NCBI RefSeq assembly: GCF_014649375.1
Contig: NZ_BMSX01000001.1
Coordinates: 434,001-498,000, forward strand
Direction: 5' to 3'
Source: Streptomyces aurantiogriseus
Lineage (GTDB): Bacteria; Actinomycetota; Actinomycetes; Streptomycetales; Streptomycetaceae
DNA: 64,000 nucleotides
Below the pieces are notes generated by a model that had not been told where the DNA came from, ran no database searches, and was given only the letters and a program-made list of their open reading frames with translations. A program made the translations under genes and the position numbers. Below, one piece after another: positions 37,729 to 46,090 of this stretch. Positions within the stretch are counted from its first letter, which is position 1. Each line of letters opens with the position of its first letter.

Positions 37729-37755
37729 TTGTCCACAGAGGTGGATTTCTCCACA
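37729..37755. promoter_or_regulatory. DnaA boxes upstream of parA, one perfect
   Basis: TTGTCCACA (37729-37737), an exact consensus box, and TTCTCCACA (37747-37755), one mismatch, in the same orientation 18 bases apart. They end 37 bases before the chosen parA ATG, within the likely parAB promoter region. Confidence 0.6.
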
Positions 37756-37791
37756 GAACAACAGGCCTCACTGGTTCGCGACCCCGAAGAC

Positions 37792-38862
37792 ATGGGAGGC
37801 TCTGTTCATTGCGAGCCTGAAGTCGAGGAGAGTGAATCCTTGCGGTCCGACGCCAACATCGCGGGACCGATGACCGATCCGGTCCCCGGTCCCCGTACCG
37901 AGTCGATGGGGGAGGATGTTTCACGTGAAACACCGCCTCCGATGGACGACACTCCGATCGGTCGTGCTGCCCAACTGGCGGTGGAGGCTCTGGGCCGCGC
38001 CGGCGAGGGCCTGCCGCGGCCCGAGCAGACCCGTGTCATCGTGGTCGCCAACCAGAAGGGAGGCGTGGGCAAGACGACGACGACCGTCAATCTTGCCGCT
38101 TCCCTGGCCCTGCATGGTGGCCGTGTTCTGGTGATCGACCTCGACCCGCAGGGCAACGCGTCCACTGCCTTGGGGATCGACCATCACGCCGAAGTCCCGT
38201 CCATCTACGACGTGTTGGTCGAGAGCCGCCCGCTCGCGGAAGTCGTTCAGCCGGTTCCCGATGTCGAGGGCCTCTTCTGCGCTCCCGCCACGATCGATCT
38301 CGCCGGTGCGGAGATCGAGCTGGTGTCCCTGGTGGCGCGCGAAAGCCGACTGCAGCGAGCGATCCAGGCCTACGAGCAGCCGCTGGACTACATCCTCATC
38401 GACTGCCCGCCCTCACTCGGCCTGCTGACGGTCAACGCGCTGGTGGCGGGCCAGGAAGTCCTCATCCCGATTCAGTGCGAGTACTACGCGCTGGAGGGGC
38501 TGGGCCAGCTGCTGCGCAACGTCGACCTGGTGCGGGGGCACCTCAACCCCGCACTGCATGTGTCGACCATCCTGCTCACCATGTACGACGGCCGGACGCG
38601 CCTTGCGTCGCAGGTCGCGGAGGAGGTGCGCACCCACTTCGGTGACGAGGTGCTGCGGACGAGCATTCCCCGCTCGGTCCGTATCTCCGAGGCGCCGAGC
38701 TATGGGCAGACGGTGCTGACTTACGATCCTGGATCGAGTGGTGCCCTCTCCTACCTTGAGGCGGCACGTGAGATCGCGCTGAAGGGCGTTGGCGTCAGCT
38801 ACGACGCCACCCACGCCCATATCGGCGTACAGAACAACCCGAGCATGGAGGGGATTCAGTGA
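37792..38862 (+). CDS. parA: Chromosome partitioning ATPase ParA
   Basis: 356 residues if begun at ATG 37792 ([10 protein letters not shown]), the start most like known Streptomyces ParA; an ATG at 37870 is an alternative, and the frame is open far upstream. The disordered N-terminus (1-75) is followed by the deviant Walker A KGGVGKT (89-95), Walker A' DLDPQGNAS, and Walker [14 protein letters not shown] parS site lies inside the coding sequence, read as VSRET. ParA filaments guide ParB complexes during sporulation septation. Coupled to parB by GTGA overlap. Confidence 0.93.
   Translation: MGGSVHCEPEVEESESLRSDANIAGPMTDPVPGPRTESMGEDVSRETPPPMDDTPIGRAAQLAVEALGRAGEGLPRPEQTRVIVVANQKGGVGKTTTTVNLAASLALHGGRVLVIDLDPQGNASTALGIDHHAEVPSIYDVLVESRPLAEVVQPVPDVEGLFCAPATIDLAGAEIELVSLVARESRLQRAIQAYEQPLDYILIDCPPSLGLLTVNALVAGQEVLIPIQCEYYALEGLGQLLRNVDLVRGHLNPALHVSTILLTMYDGRTRLASQVAEEVRTHFGDEVLRTSIPRSVRISEAPSYGQTVLTYDPGSSGALSYLEAAREIALKGVGVSYDATHAHIGVQNNPSMEGIQ
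37918..37931. promoter_or_regulatory. parS: parS site inside parA
   Basis: Perfect GTTTCACGTGAAAC, translated as VSRET in the disordered N-terminus of ParA. Confidence 0.93.
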
Positions 38863-39959
38863 GTGAGCGACGGAGGGGGCTGGGGCGTGGTCTCGGTGCA
38901 CTGATCCCTGCTGCCCCGACCGAGAAGTCGCCGGCTTCGGCCCCGGTGGGAGGCGGGGCGTCCACGTCCCCTGCAGCGGTCCCGCTGCTGACGTCCGACC
39001 GCGGGGTGGCCGCGGCGAAGGTGGCGACGCTGCCCTCTGTTTCACGTGAAACAGAGGAACCGTCGGCGATCGGCGCCGTGGAGACGCCCTCTTCTCCCCT
39101 GGGCGCTCACTTCGCCGAGATCCCCCTCGATGCGATCACACCGAACCCCCGCCAGCCGCGTGAGGTCTTCGACGAGGACGCGCTGCAGGAGCTGATCACT
39201 TCCATCAAGGAAGTCGGTCTTCTGCAGCCGGTCGTTGTCCGGCAACTCGGTCCTGCGCGGTACGAGCTCATCATGGGTGAGCGGCGCTGGCGGGCCTGCC
39301 GCGAGGCAGGCCTGGAGGCGATCCCCGCCATCGTGCGGGCCACGGAGGACGAGAAGCTGCTCCTGGACGCCCTCCTGGAGAACCTCCACCGGGCCCAGCT
39401 GAACCCGCTAGAGGAGGCGGCCGCCTACGACCAGCTGCTGAAGGACTTCAACTGCACGCACGACCAGCTGGCGGACCGCATCGGCCGGTCCCGCCCGCAG
39501 GTCTCCAACACCCTGCGTCTGCTGAAGCTTTCGCCGGCGGTCCAGCGCCGTGTCGCTGCCGGTGTTCTCTCCGCCGGCCACGCCCGGGCACTGCTTTCCG
39601 TCGACGACTCGGAGGAGCAGGACCGGCTGGCCCATCGGATCGTGGCTGAGGGACTCTCGGTGCGGGCCGTCGAGGAGATCGTGACCCTCATGGGCTCCCG
39701 GCCGCAGACGCCGCAGCGCTCCAAGGGACCTCGTGCCGGGGGCCGCGTCTCCCCGGCACTGTCCGACCTCGCCACGAGGCTCTCCGACCGCTTCGAGACG
39801 CGCGTGAAGGTCGACCTCGGGCAGAAGAAGGGGAAGATCACCGTCGAGTTCGCCTCCATGGAGGACCTCGAACGCATCCTTGACACGCTTGCCCCCGGCG
39901 AAGGCCCCGTCCTCCAGAAGGGCCTTGTGGAAGGCGATTCCGAGGAAACAGAAGGCTGA
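38859..39959 (+). CDS. parB: Chromosome partitioning CTPase/DNA-binding protein ParB
   Basis: 366 residues from GTG overlapping the parA stop. The N-terminal [14 protein letters not shown] motif contacts ParA. The CTP-binding domain has [10 protein letters not shown] and [12 protein letters not shown]. The helix-turn-helix is TQDQL-like: [24 protein letters not shown] (about 190-213). A C-terminal dimerisation domain follows. Binds parS, loads as a clamp and spreads to build the segregation complex. It carries a parS site in its own coding sequence. Confidence 0.96.
   Translation: MSERRRGLGRGLGALIPAAPTEKSPASAPVGGGASTSPAAVPLLTSDRGVAAAKVATLPSVSRETEEPSAIGAVETPSSPLGAHFAEIPLDAITPNPRQPREVFDEDALQELITSIKEVGLLQPVVVRQLGPARYELIMGERRWRACREAGLEAIPAIVRATEDEKLLLDALLENLHRAQLNPLEEAAAYDQLLKDFNCTHDQLADRIGRSRPQVSNTLRLLKLSPAVQRRVAAGVLSAGHARALLSVDDSEEQDRLAHRIVAEGLSVRAVEEIVTLMGSRPQTPQRSKGPRAGGRVSPALSDLATRLSDRFETRVKVDLGQKKGKITVEFASMEDLERILDTLAPGEGPVLQKGLVEGDSEETEG
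39034..39057. promoter_or_regulatory. parS: parS site inside parB, core of a 24-bp palindrome
   Basis: Perfect parS at 39039-39052, extended by five matching bases on each side (CCTCT and AGAGG). Translated as SVSRETEE in ParB. Confidence 0.92.
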
Positions 39960-39997
39960 GCCGTCCAGCGGCCGGGGAGCTCCCGCCCCGGCCGATC

Positions 39998-40046
39998 GCA
40001 AGAGCGGGCCGTGTCCGATGTGTACCGGAACACGGCTCGCTCTTTG
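39998..40046 (+). terminator. Terminator after parB
   Basis: CAAGAGCGGGCCGTGT pairs with ACACGGCTCGCTCTTTG around a 16-base loop, with T-rich flank TTTGCTTT. The rest of 39960-40140 holds no other feature. Confidence 0.7.
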
Positions 40047-40140
40047 CTTTCATGCGGTATCGATGGAATCGCATGGTGGATACGATGCGTTCGGGTATGG
40101 CACACCACCTGGCAGCACCTCGGAGTGGGAGGCGGGGGCC

Positions 40141-40398
40141 ATGCGAACGATGAGCCGGGCCGGACTGGTGAGTGCGGGACTGGGGCTGGGCGCGGTGGGA
40201 GGCTTCGTCGGCAGCCTGCTCAGGGAACGGAGTGCTCTGACAGCCGCTCGCGACGCTGCGAGCGAAGGAAGCGAGGAACAGCCTTCATGGGGCGCCGGCT
40301 CGTACCGCTCACGCTGGACAACCTTCAAGAACTTCCCCAGCGCTGCCGCTCGTGCGTCTTCTGGGAATTGGACCCTGTCAGCGGTGAGGCCGCGGTAA
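40141..40398 (+). CDS. Small membrane protein overlapping the GNAT gene
   Basis: 85 residues from ATG with GGAGG about nine bases before. A glycine-rich hydrophobic helix (LVSAGLGLGAVGGFVGSLLR, about residues 9-28) is followed by a charged helix and a polar C-terminus. The last 112 bases overlap the start of the acetyltransferase gene in another frame. The N-terminal half looks like a genuine single-pass protein. No family is recognised. Confidence 0.5.
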   Translation: MRTMSRAGLVSAGLGLGAVGGFVGSLLRERSALTAARDAASEGSEEQPSWGAGSYRSRWTTFKNFPSAAARASSGNWTLSAVRPR

Positions 40399-40904
40399 GA
40401 GCGGGCACGGCGGCCCTCGAGAAGGAGGCCTGGATCTCCGCCGTCCTTCTGGATTGGGGTTCCTGCGGCCGGGTTGTCTATGTCGACGACGTCCCCGTGG
40501 GCTTCGTGCTCTATGCCCCGCCCGCGTATGTGCCTCGCTCGACGGCGTTCCCCACCAGCCCGGTGTCTCCGGACGCGGTGCAACTGATGACGGCGTTCAT
40601 CATGCCGGGGTATCAGGGCCAGGGGCTCGGCCGGGTGATGGTGCAGACGGTCGCCAAGGATCTGCTGCGCCGGGGATTCAAGGCGATCGAGGCGTTCGGC
40701 GACGCCCGCTGGAAGGAGCCGGCCTGTGTGCTGCCCGCCGACCATCTCCTGGCGGTGGGCTTCAAGACGGTGCGGCCTCATCACTCCCACCCTCGGCTGA
40801 GGCTGGAGCTGCGGACCACGCTCTCCTGGAAGGAAGACGTGGAGATGGCGCTCGACCGGCTGCTGGGGGCGGTACAGAAGGAGCCGGCGCTGCGACCGCT
40901 GTGA
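40287..40904 (+). CDS. GNAT-family N-acetyltransferase
   Basis: 205 residues from ATG 40287 with GAGGAAC upstream. The acetyl-CoA loop reads GYQGQGLGRVMVQ, and the protein begins RRLVPLTLDNLQELPQRCRSCVFWEL. A Cys-rich opening (CRSC) and an Ala/Pro-rich middle are shared with actinobacterial GNATs located after parB. Substrate unknown; small amines or protein N-termini are both possible. Convergent with trxA. Confidence 0.85.
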   Translation: MGRRLVPLTLDNLQELPQRCRSCVFWELDPVSGEAAVRAGTAALEKEAWISAVLLDWGSCGRVVYVDDVPVGFVLYAPPAYVPRSTAFPTSPVSPDAVQLMTAFIMPGYQGQGLGRVMVQTVAKDLLRRGFKAIEAFGDARWKEPACVLPADHLLAVGFKTVRPHHSHPRLRLELRTTLSWKEDVEMALDRLLGAVQKEPALRPL

Positions 40905-40954
40905 GTGGTGTTGTGCGGTCGCTTGAAGAGCGCCGGCCCGAGCTTTCGGGGCAT

Positions 40955-40990
40955 ACGAATGGGCCAGCCCTTCCGGGCTGGCCCATTCGT
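40955..40990. terminator. Bidirectional terminator between GNAT and trxA, abutting parS
   Basis: Perfect 16-bp stem ACGAATGGGCCAGCCC with a TTCC loop. Its right foot is the base before the parS site at 40991. Confidence 0.85.
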
Positions 40991-41004
40991 GTTTCACGTG
41001 AAAC
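40991..41004. promoter_or_regulatory. parS: parS site between GNAT and trxA
   Basis: Perfect GTTTCACGTGAAAC directly next to the terminator, in a convergent intergenic region. Confidence 0.93.
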
Positions 41005-41033
41005 ATCGGCCGCCGCAGCGACGGCTCAGAACG

Positions 41034-41363
41034 TCACTCAGCGATGAAGTCCTCGAGGTCGCGGACGATCGCGGCCTTCGGCTTGGCGCCGACGATGGTC
41101 TTGGCGACCTCGCCGTTCTGGTAGACGTTCAGGGTCGGGATGGACATGACGCCGTACTTGGCAGCCGTACCCGGGTTCTCGTCAATGTTGAGCTTGACGA
41201 CCTCGATCTTGTCGCCGTACTCGTTGGCGATCGCCTCGAGGGACGGAGCAATCTGGCGGCACGGACCGCACCAGGCGGCCCAGAAGTCCACCAGGACGGG
41301 CTTGTCGCTCTTGAGGACGTCCTGCTCGAAGGAGTCGTCGGTCACGTTCTTCAGGTCGGCCAC
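41034..41363 (-). CDS. trxA: Thioredoxin
   Basis: 109 residues from GTG, AAAGGAG upstream. Active site WCGPC (Cys 32 and Cys 35), cis-proline in MSIPTL. Cytosolic disulfide reductase, recycled by TrxB encoded 42 bases upstream on the same strand. Expected to share the SigR-type promoter of trxB. Confidence 0.97.
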   Translation of the reverse strand: MADLKNVTDDSFEQDVLKSDKPVLVDFWAAWCGPCRQIAPSLEAIANEYGDKIEVVKLNIDENPGTAAKYGVMSIPTLNVYQNGEVAKTIVGAKPKAAIVRDLEDFIAE

Positions 41364-41405
41364 GGCGGGCTCCTTTAACTGGTGTGCGGTGGGGCGGGAG
41401 GAGGG

Positions 41406-42374
41406 TCAGACGGCGGTCTTCTCGGGCTCGGCCTGCTCCTCGTCCGCGAGGGCGGCGAGGAAGCGCTCGGCGTCGAGAGCGGCGGAGCAGCCCGTACCGG
41501 CCGCGGTGATCGCCTGGCGGTAAGTGTGGTCGACCACGTCACCGGCAGCGAAGACACCGGTCAGGTTCGTCCGGGTGGAGGGCGCGGCGACCTTCAGGTA
41601 GCCCTCCTCGTCCAGGTCGAGATGACCCTTGAAGAGTTCGGTGCGCGGGTCGTGGCCGATCGCGATGAACAGACCGGTCACCGGCAGGTCGGAGAGCTCA
41701 CCGGTCTTGAGGTTCCGCAGCTTCAGGCCGGCCAGCTTCTGGTCGCCCTGGATCTCGGCGACCTCGCTGTCCCAGACGAACTTGATCTTCGGGTCGGCGA
41801 AGGCGCGCTCCTGCATCGCCTTGGAGGCGCGCAGGGTGTCCCGGCGGTGGACGATCGTCACGGACTTGGCGAAGCGCGAGAGGAACGTGGCCTCCTCCAT
41901 CGCGGTGTCGCCGCCGCCGATCACGGCGATGTCCTGGTCCTTGAAGAAGAAGCCGTCGCACGTGGCGCACCACGAGACGCCACGGCCGGAGAGGGCGTCC
42001 TCGTTCGGCAGGCCGAGCTTGCGGTGCTGCGAGCCGGTGGCGACGATGACGGCCTTGGCCTGGTGGACGGTGCCGGCGGTGTCCGTGACAGTCTTGATCT
42101 CACCGGAGAGATCGACTGAGACGATGTCGTCCGGAACGAGTTCGGCGCCGAACCGCTCGGCCTGGGCGCGCATGTTGTCCATGAGCTCGGGGCCCATGAT
42201 GCCGTCCTGGAAGCCGGGGAAGTTCTCCACCTCGGTCGTGTTCATCAGCGCGCCGCCCGCGGTGACTGCCCCTTCGAATACCAGCGGCTTCAGCGACGCT
42301 CGCGCGGTGTACAGCGCCGCCGTGTAGCCGGCGGGCCCGGAGCCGATGATGATCACGTTACGGACGTCGCTCAC
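41406..42374 (-). CDS. trxB: Thioredoxin reductase
   Basis: 322 residues from GTG 42374. FAD loop GSGPAG (11-16), redox-active CATC (136-139), NADPH loop GGGDTA, and the second FAD motif GVFAAGDV. Reduces thioredoxin with NADPH. A frame open upstream includes the promoter and is not coding. A promoter fitting the SigR rule lies 70 bases upstream. Confidence 0.97.
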   Translation of the reverse strand: MSDVRNVIIIGSGPAGYTAALYTARASLKPLVFEGAVTAGGALMNTTEVENFPGFQDGIMGPELMDNMRAQAERFGAELVPDDIVSVDLSGEIKTVTDTAGTVHQAKAVIVATGSQHRKLGLPNEDALSGRGVSWCATCDGFFFKDQDIAVIGGGDTAMEEATFLSRFAKSVTIVHRRDTLRASKAMQERAFADPKIKFVWDSEVAEIQGDQKLAGLKLRNLKTGELSDLPVTGLFIAIGHDPRTELFKGHLDLDEEGYLKVAAPSTRTNLTGVFAAGDVVDHTYRQAITAAGTGCSAALDAERFLAALADEEQAEPEKTAV

Positions 42375-42443
42375 GGCTAGATTCCTCGTCTCTGGTCTGC
42401 GTCGTTCGACCGGTGGGAGCTTCTCTGAACTCTCACCCCACCC

Positions 42444-42470
42444 AACGGATCCTAAGGGGCGTGCATTCCC
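42444..42470 (-). promoter_or_regulatory. SigR-type promoter of trxB-trxA
   Basis: On the minus strand GGGAAT (42465-42470), exactly 18 bases, then GTT (42444-42446). This is the known consensus of the thiol-stress sigma factor SigR of Streptomyces, whose regulon includes trxBA. The rest of the trxB upstream spacer shows no housekeeping promoter. Confidence 0.8.
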
Positions 42471-42566
42471 GCTGTGTCCGGGCACACGGAGGGGCCGACA
42501 CCGTACGGGATACCACGCAGGACGGAGACGAAGCCTGAGCTGCCAGTGGTGTGAGGATCCGAGCTG

Positions 42567-43481
42567 TCAGTGGCGTGTGTAGGAGTCCTTCAGAAGGACC
42601 TTGGCCGGGCCGACCGACGGATGCTCCTTACAGGTTGCATCCATGAGATAGGCGTTGACGCGGGCGCTGTCTGAAGGATCGGGCAGCACGACGAGCAGCG
42701 CGTCCTTCCCCTCGTACGTGCCCTCTTCGATGGCGAGGGCCGCGTCGCTCTGGCCGATCCCCTTCTGGACGCAGGGCGGGACCGTCGGTTCCTTGAAGAC
42801 CTTGGTGGTGGGGGTTCCGGGAGCGCTCTGTATCCCCAAGCTGTCCGAGCTCTCGGAGTCCTGCGCCTTGGCGAGGAGATCCGCGACCTGCTGCTCCAGG
42901 GTGCTGTCGGCGAAGGTGTCGACGGCGGTGGACTTCGTCTGGTGCGCCGAGGTGCCGGATCCCCCGTCGTCCGTCAGTGACGACACCAGGGCCGAGCCGA
43001 GCCCCAGTGCGGCGACAGCGAAGACGGTCCCCAGGACGGCGACCTTGCGGCGCCCACTCCGCTTGCGTTCCTTGCGGCCCGGGCCGGTGGTGGAGCTGCG
43101 GGCGTGCCCGGTGGGGCGGGCCGTTGCTGTCGATGTTTCACGTGAAACGTGCGCTGCGCGGTCCGTGTCGGATTCGGGCTCGGACACCGTGGCGTTCTTC
43201 GCAGCGGCCGCGGTCTCCGGTGTCGTGGCATGCAGCAGGGCCTCGGCGGCGAGCGCGGCGTCGAGGCGGTGGGCGACGTCGTCCGGCATACGCTGCGGCC
43301 CGGGCAGCGTGCCCAGGAGACCACGGATCTCCTCCAGCGAGGCGTGAACGTCCGCGCAGAGCTCGCACACGTCGAGATGCCGACGCACATCGGCGCTGCG
43401 GGAGGGCGGAAGGATTCCCTCGGTGAGGTCGGAGATCTCCGCGACGTCCGGGTGCCCGGTCGTGTCTGTCGTCGATGTCAC
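42567..43481 (-). CDS. Anti-sigma factor with zinc-binding domain, partner of SigM
   Basis: 304 residues from GTG 43481, with GGAGGTGGGCGAGC upstream. The ZAS motif is HLDVCELC (His 35, Cys 39, Cys 42). A low-complexity linker contains a parS-coded VSRET. One transmembrane helix lies near residues 146-168 (KVAVLGTVFAVAALGLG), followed by an extracytoplasmic domain of about 130 residues with paired cysteines (PPCVQKG and DATCKEH). Holds the sigma factor at the membrane until released. Start overlaps the sigM stop (GTGA). Equivalent in position to Rv3912 of M. tuberculosis. Confidence 0.88.
   Translation of the reverse strand: MTSTTDTTGHPDVAEISDLTEGILPPSRSADVRRHLDVCELCADVHASLEEIRGLLGTLPGPQRMPDDVAHRLDAALAAEALLHATTPETAAAAKNATVSEPESDTDRAAHVSRETSTATARPTGHARSSTTGPGRKERKRSGRRKVAVLGTVFAVAALGLGSALVSSLTDDGGSGTSAHQTKSTAVDTFADSTLEQQVADLLAKAQDSESSDSLGIQSAPGTPTTKVFKEPTVPPCVQKGIGQSDAALAIEEGTYEGKDALLVVLPDPSDSARVNAYLMDATCKEHPSVGPAKVLLKDSYTRH
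43135..43148. promoter_or_regulatory. parS: parS site inside the anti-sigma gene
   Basis: Perfect GTTTCACGTGAAAC, translated as VSRET in the linker between the zinc domain and the membrane helix. Confidence 0.93.
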
Positions 43482-44203
43482 GCTCGCCCACCTCCGCCCT
43501 TCACAGCAGTTGAATCGCCCGTCCCGGCGCCGTCCGGTCCCTCGTCCTGAGGCGCCGCTGCGGGTGGGACGGATGTCCCCTGCGCCTGGTTCCGTCCCGC
43601 CATGCTTTGTCTCTCTTCGCCGGTGTTTTCCGGTCGGAGATGGGTGAGCAGCGGCAGCAGCTTGGCTCTGCCCCGGGCACAGCGGCTCTTCACCGTCCCG
43701 GTCGGCACGTCGAGCATCCGGGCGGCCTCGGCGACGGGGTAGCCCTGCATGTCCACCAGGACGAGTGCGGCGCGCTGGTCGGGCGGGAGCGTGCCCAGCG
43801 CCTCGAGGAGCTGGCGGTGCAGATCGGCGCGCTCCGCAGGGGCCGAGGCCGACTCGTGCGGCTCCAGCAGCTGCTCCAGACGCTCGGTGTCGTCGACCGG
43901 TGAGGTCTTGCGGGAAGCCGCTTTCCGGGCCCGATCCAGGCAGGCGTTCACCGTAATGCGGTGCAGCCACGTCGTGACGGCGGACTGGCCCCGGAAGGTG
44001 TGGGCGGCCCGATACGCGGACACGAGGGCGTCCTGGACCGCGTCAGCGGCCTCCTCGCGGTCTCCCAAGGTCCGCAGGGCCACCGCCCACAGTCGGTCGC
44101 GGTGGCGCCGTACGAGCTCACCGAAGGCGTCGGGGTCGCCCTCCACATGACGGGCGAGTAGATCCTGATCGCTTGCGTCGCCATAGGCGGTGCCTTCTGC
44201 CAT
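43478..44203 (-). CDS. sigM: ECF RNA polymerase sigma factor SigM
   Basis: 241 residues. Region 2 (about 25-95) has LGDREEAADAVQDALVSAYR; region 4 (about 125-180) has LPPDQRAALVLVDMQGYPVAEAARML. The last 55 residues are a low-complexity tail absent from many ECF factors. Order sigM, anti-sigma, trxB, trxA matches M. tuberculosis sigM-Rv3912-trxB2-trxC. It begins 27 bases after the pseudokinase stop, so a promoter within that gene or read-through is needed. Confidence 0.88.
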   Translation of the reverse strand: MAEGTAYGDASDQDLLARHVEGDPDAFGELVRRHRDRLWAVALRTLGDREEAADAVQDALVSAYRAAHTFRGQSAVTTWLHRITVNACLDRARKAASRKTSPVDDTERLEQLLEPHESASAPAERADLHRQLLEALGTLPPDQRAALVLVDMQGYPVAEAARMLDVPTGTVKSRCARGRAKLLPLLTHLRPENTGEERQSMAGRNQAQGTSVPPAAAPQDEGPDGAGTGDSTAVKGGGGRA

Positions 44204-44230
44204 CGGACCCCCTCCCCCTCTGCTGAGACC

Positions 44231-45952
44231 TCAGCCCGTGAACTTCACTTCGGTGATGGCCTGCTTGTAGCCCCGGTTGCTGTAGTTGGCGGGGTCGTCA
44301 CCGGAGTACGGCAGCGCCGTCAGCCAGACCAGGACGTACCGGCTCTTCACCGGCTTGCCGACGGTCACCTTCGCGGAGGTGCTGCTCGTCGTCACCTTGC
44401 CGAGCTCCTTCATGGAACTCAGCGGTGTGGACGAACTGGGGGAGTCCGTCGCGTACAGCTCGACCGCCGTGTGGTTGCCGCCGTACCGCAGAGAGAGCGT
44501 CGCGGCCGATACTTCCTTGGCGGAGCCGAGGTCGTAGACGATGCCGACGCCGGGCTTTATCACCAGCTTGGGACCGTCCAGGAAGCTGCTGGTACGCCAG
44601 CCGGTGGACGTGTCGCCGTCGTAGGTCTTGCTCACGTCGTCGGGATGCTGGGGGTTGCCGTCGGGGTAGTACTCGGCGGCGTCCTCAATGGGGAGCGTCC
44701 TGACCGGCTTGGGCGCCGGAGTGTTCTTGTCGCCGCCGTCCGTCGTCTGCGTCTGGTTGGTGTCCTCGGACTTGTTGCCCTGGTCCATCAGGGCGTCCGC
44801 CAGCTGCCAGCTGCCCAGCCCGAGAGCGGTGATGAGCAGGGCGGAGACCGCCCACTTCAGTGCCTTGCCGGTCCGGCTCTGCAGCGGCGGCGGCGGGGTC
44901 GGCACGGGCTGGGTGACGCCCGGATGCGGGGCAGGGCGGCCGTAGGTGCCCTGCTGGTACGTCGTGCGCTGGTACTCCGGGGGAGCGGTGAACGTGGGCT
45001 CCGGCGGGCGGATGCGCGGCATCTCGCCGATCGCCTTCACGAGCTCCTCGGGCGTGGTGCACGCGGCTTCGTGCCGCGAGGCGGTCGCCCCGTCGTTGAC
45101 GAGGGCACGCATGGCGAGTTCCGACAGGCCCCGGTGGATGCCGGCCCGCACCTGGTCGGGAGCGATCAGCCCGATGTCCTTGGGCAGTCCGGACAGACCG
45201 TAGGCGTCGCTCTCGTACGGCCAGCGCTGGGTGAGCGCCGCGTACAGGAGGGCGCCGATCGCTTCGGTGTCGGTGCGCTGGGGTGTGTCGGAGCCGATGC
45301 CGCGCAGCGCGGCGTTCACGGCGAGACCGCGGATGCGCCACTGGCCCGTGGAGGTGCGCAGCACGGCGTTGGGGTTCAGGCGCAGATGTGCGAGGCCCTC
45401 GCGGTGGGCGGCAGCCATGGCGGAGGCGATCTGGCTGACCATCTGGTAGGCGTCGTGGGGCTCCAGCGGCCCGGCGGCGAGGAGTGTGGTCAGCTCGGTG
45501 GCGTCGGGCAGCCACTCGTGGACGACGTAGACGAGGTCGTTCTCCTCGACGGCGTCCAGGACCTGGACGAAGCGGGGGTCGCCGAGCAGCGCGGAGGAAC
45601 GGGCCGCGGCCAGCACGGAACGGGCCCGGGTGTGATCGGCGGGCAGGACGTGGACGCCGACGGCGCGACGGAGTTTCTCGTCGACCGCGCGCCAACTGCT
45701 GAAACCGTCCAGACGGGTGACACAGTCCTCGAGGCGGTAGCGTCTGGCGAGCTTGTGCCCGCTGTGCAGTTCCGGCGCCGAGGCCTTCCCGGGACGCTCC
45801 GTCCCCCCACTCCCCTGTGCCTCGTCGCTGTCCGTGTCCCGCTCCCGGTTCTTGGCCACCCCGTCGGCCGTGGACTGGTCCGCCTGTGCGGTCAGCGGCT
45901 CGTCACCGCTGTTGTCTGCCACGTCGACGGCAGCCGTACTCCGTTCCGCCAC
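44231..45952 (-). CDS. Membrane pseudokinase with discoidin-like outer domain (MurJ partner)
   Basis: 573 residues from GTG 45952 (AERSTAAVDVA), with GGGGAGG upstream; longer starts are possible. A kinase-fold region (about 70-330) lacks the catalytic motifs: where HRDxKPxN should stand it reads HLRLNPNAV, and there is no DFG. A Pro-rich linker, one membrane helix (about 365-385) and a C-terminal beta-rich domain resembling discoidin/F5-8 type C follow. In M. tuberculosis the same parts are fused to the end of MviN (Rv3910), where the phosphorylated pseudokinase recruits FhaA to control peptidoglycan synthesis. A like role is inferred. Confidence 0.85.
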   Translation of the reverse strand: MAERSTAAVDVADNSGDEPLTAQADQSTADGVAKNRERDTDSDEAQGSGGTERPGKASAPELHSGHKLARRYRLEDCVTRLDGFSSWRAVDEKLRRAVGVHVLPADHTRARSVLAAARSSALLGDPRFVQVLDAVEENDLVYVVHEWLPDATELTTLLAAGPLEPHDAYQMVSQIASAMAAAHREGLAHLRLNPNAVLRTSTGQWRIRGLAVNAALRGIGSDTPQRTDTEAIGALLYAALTQRWPYESDAYGLSGLPKDIGLIAPDQVRAGIHRGLSELAMRALVNDGATASRHEAACTTPEELVKAIGEMPRIRPPEPTFTAPPEYQRTTYQQGTYGRPAPHPGVTQPVPTPPPPLQSRTGKALKWAVSALLITALGLGSWQLADALMDQGNKSEDTNQTQTTDGGDKNTPAPKPVRTLPIEDAAEYYPDGNPQHPDDVSKTYDGDTSTGWRTSSFLDGPKLVIKPGVGIVYDLGSAKEVSAATLSLRYGGNHTAVELYATDSPSSSTPLSSMKELGKVTTSSTSAKVTVGKPVKSRYVLVWLTALPYSGDDPANYSNRGYKQAITEVKFTG

Positions 45953-46090
45953 CGTCGTCCCTGCCTCCCCATCCATTGCGCGCCGTCCGACGTCGTGCGC
46001 GCCGTCCGACGCCGAAACCAATTGTGCCCACAGTCCGCCGCTATGCACGACACGCGGCGGCGGACGATGGTTGTGCGCCTACCCCCCGCT

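Noticed and set aside
37462..37791. ParA starting upstream within rsmG
   Set aside because: The frame is open but includes non-conserved sequence, a parS and DnaA boxes. Known ParA proteins begin near 37792.
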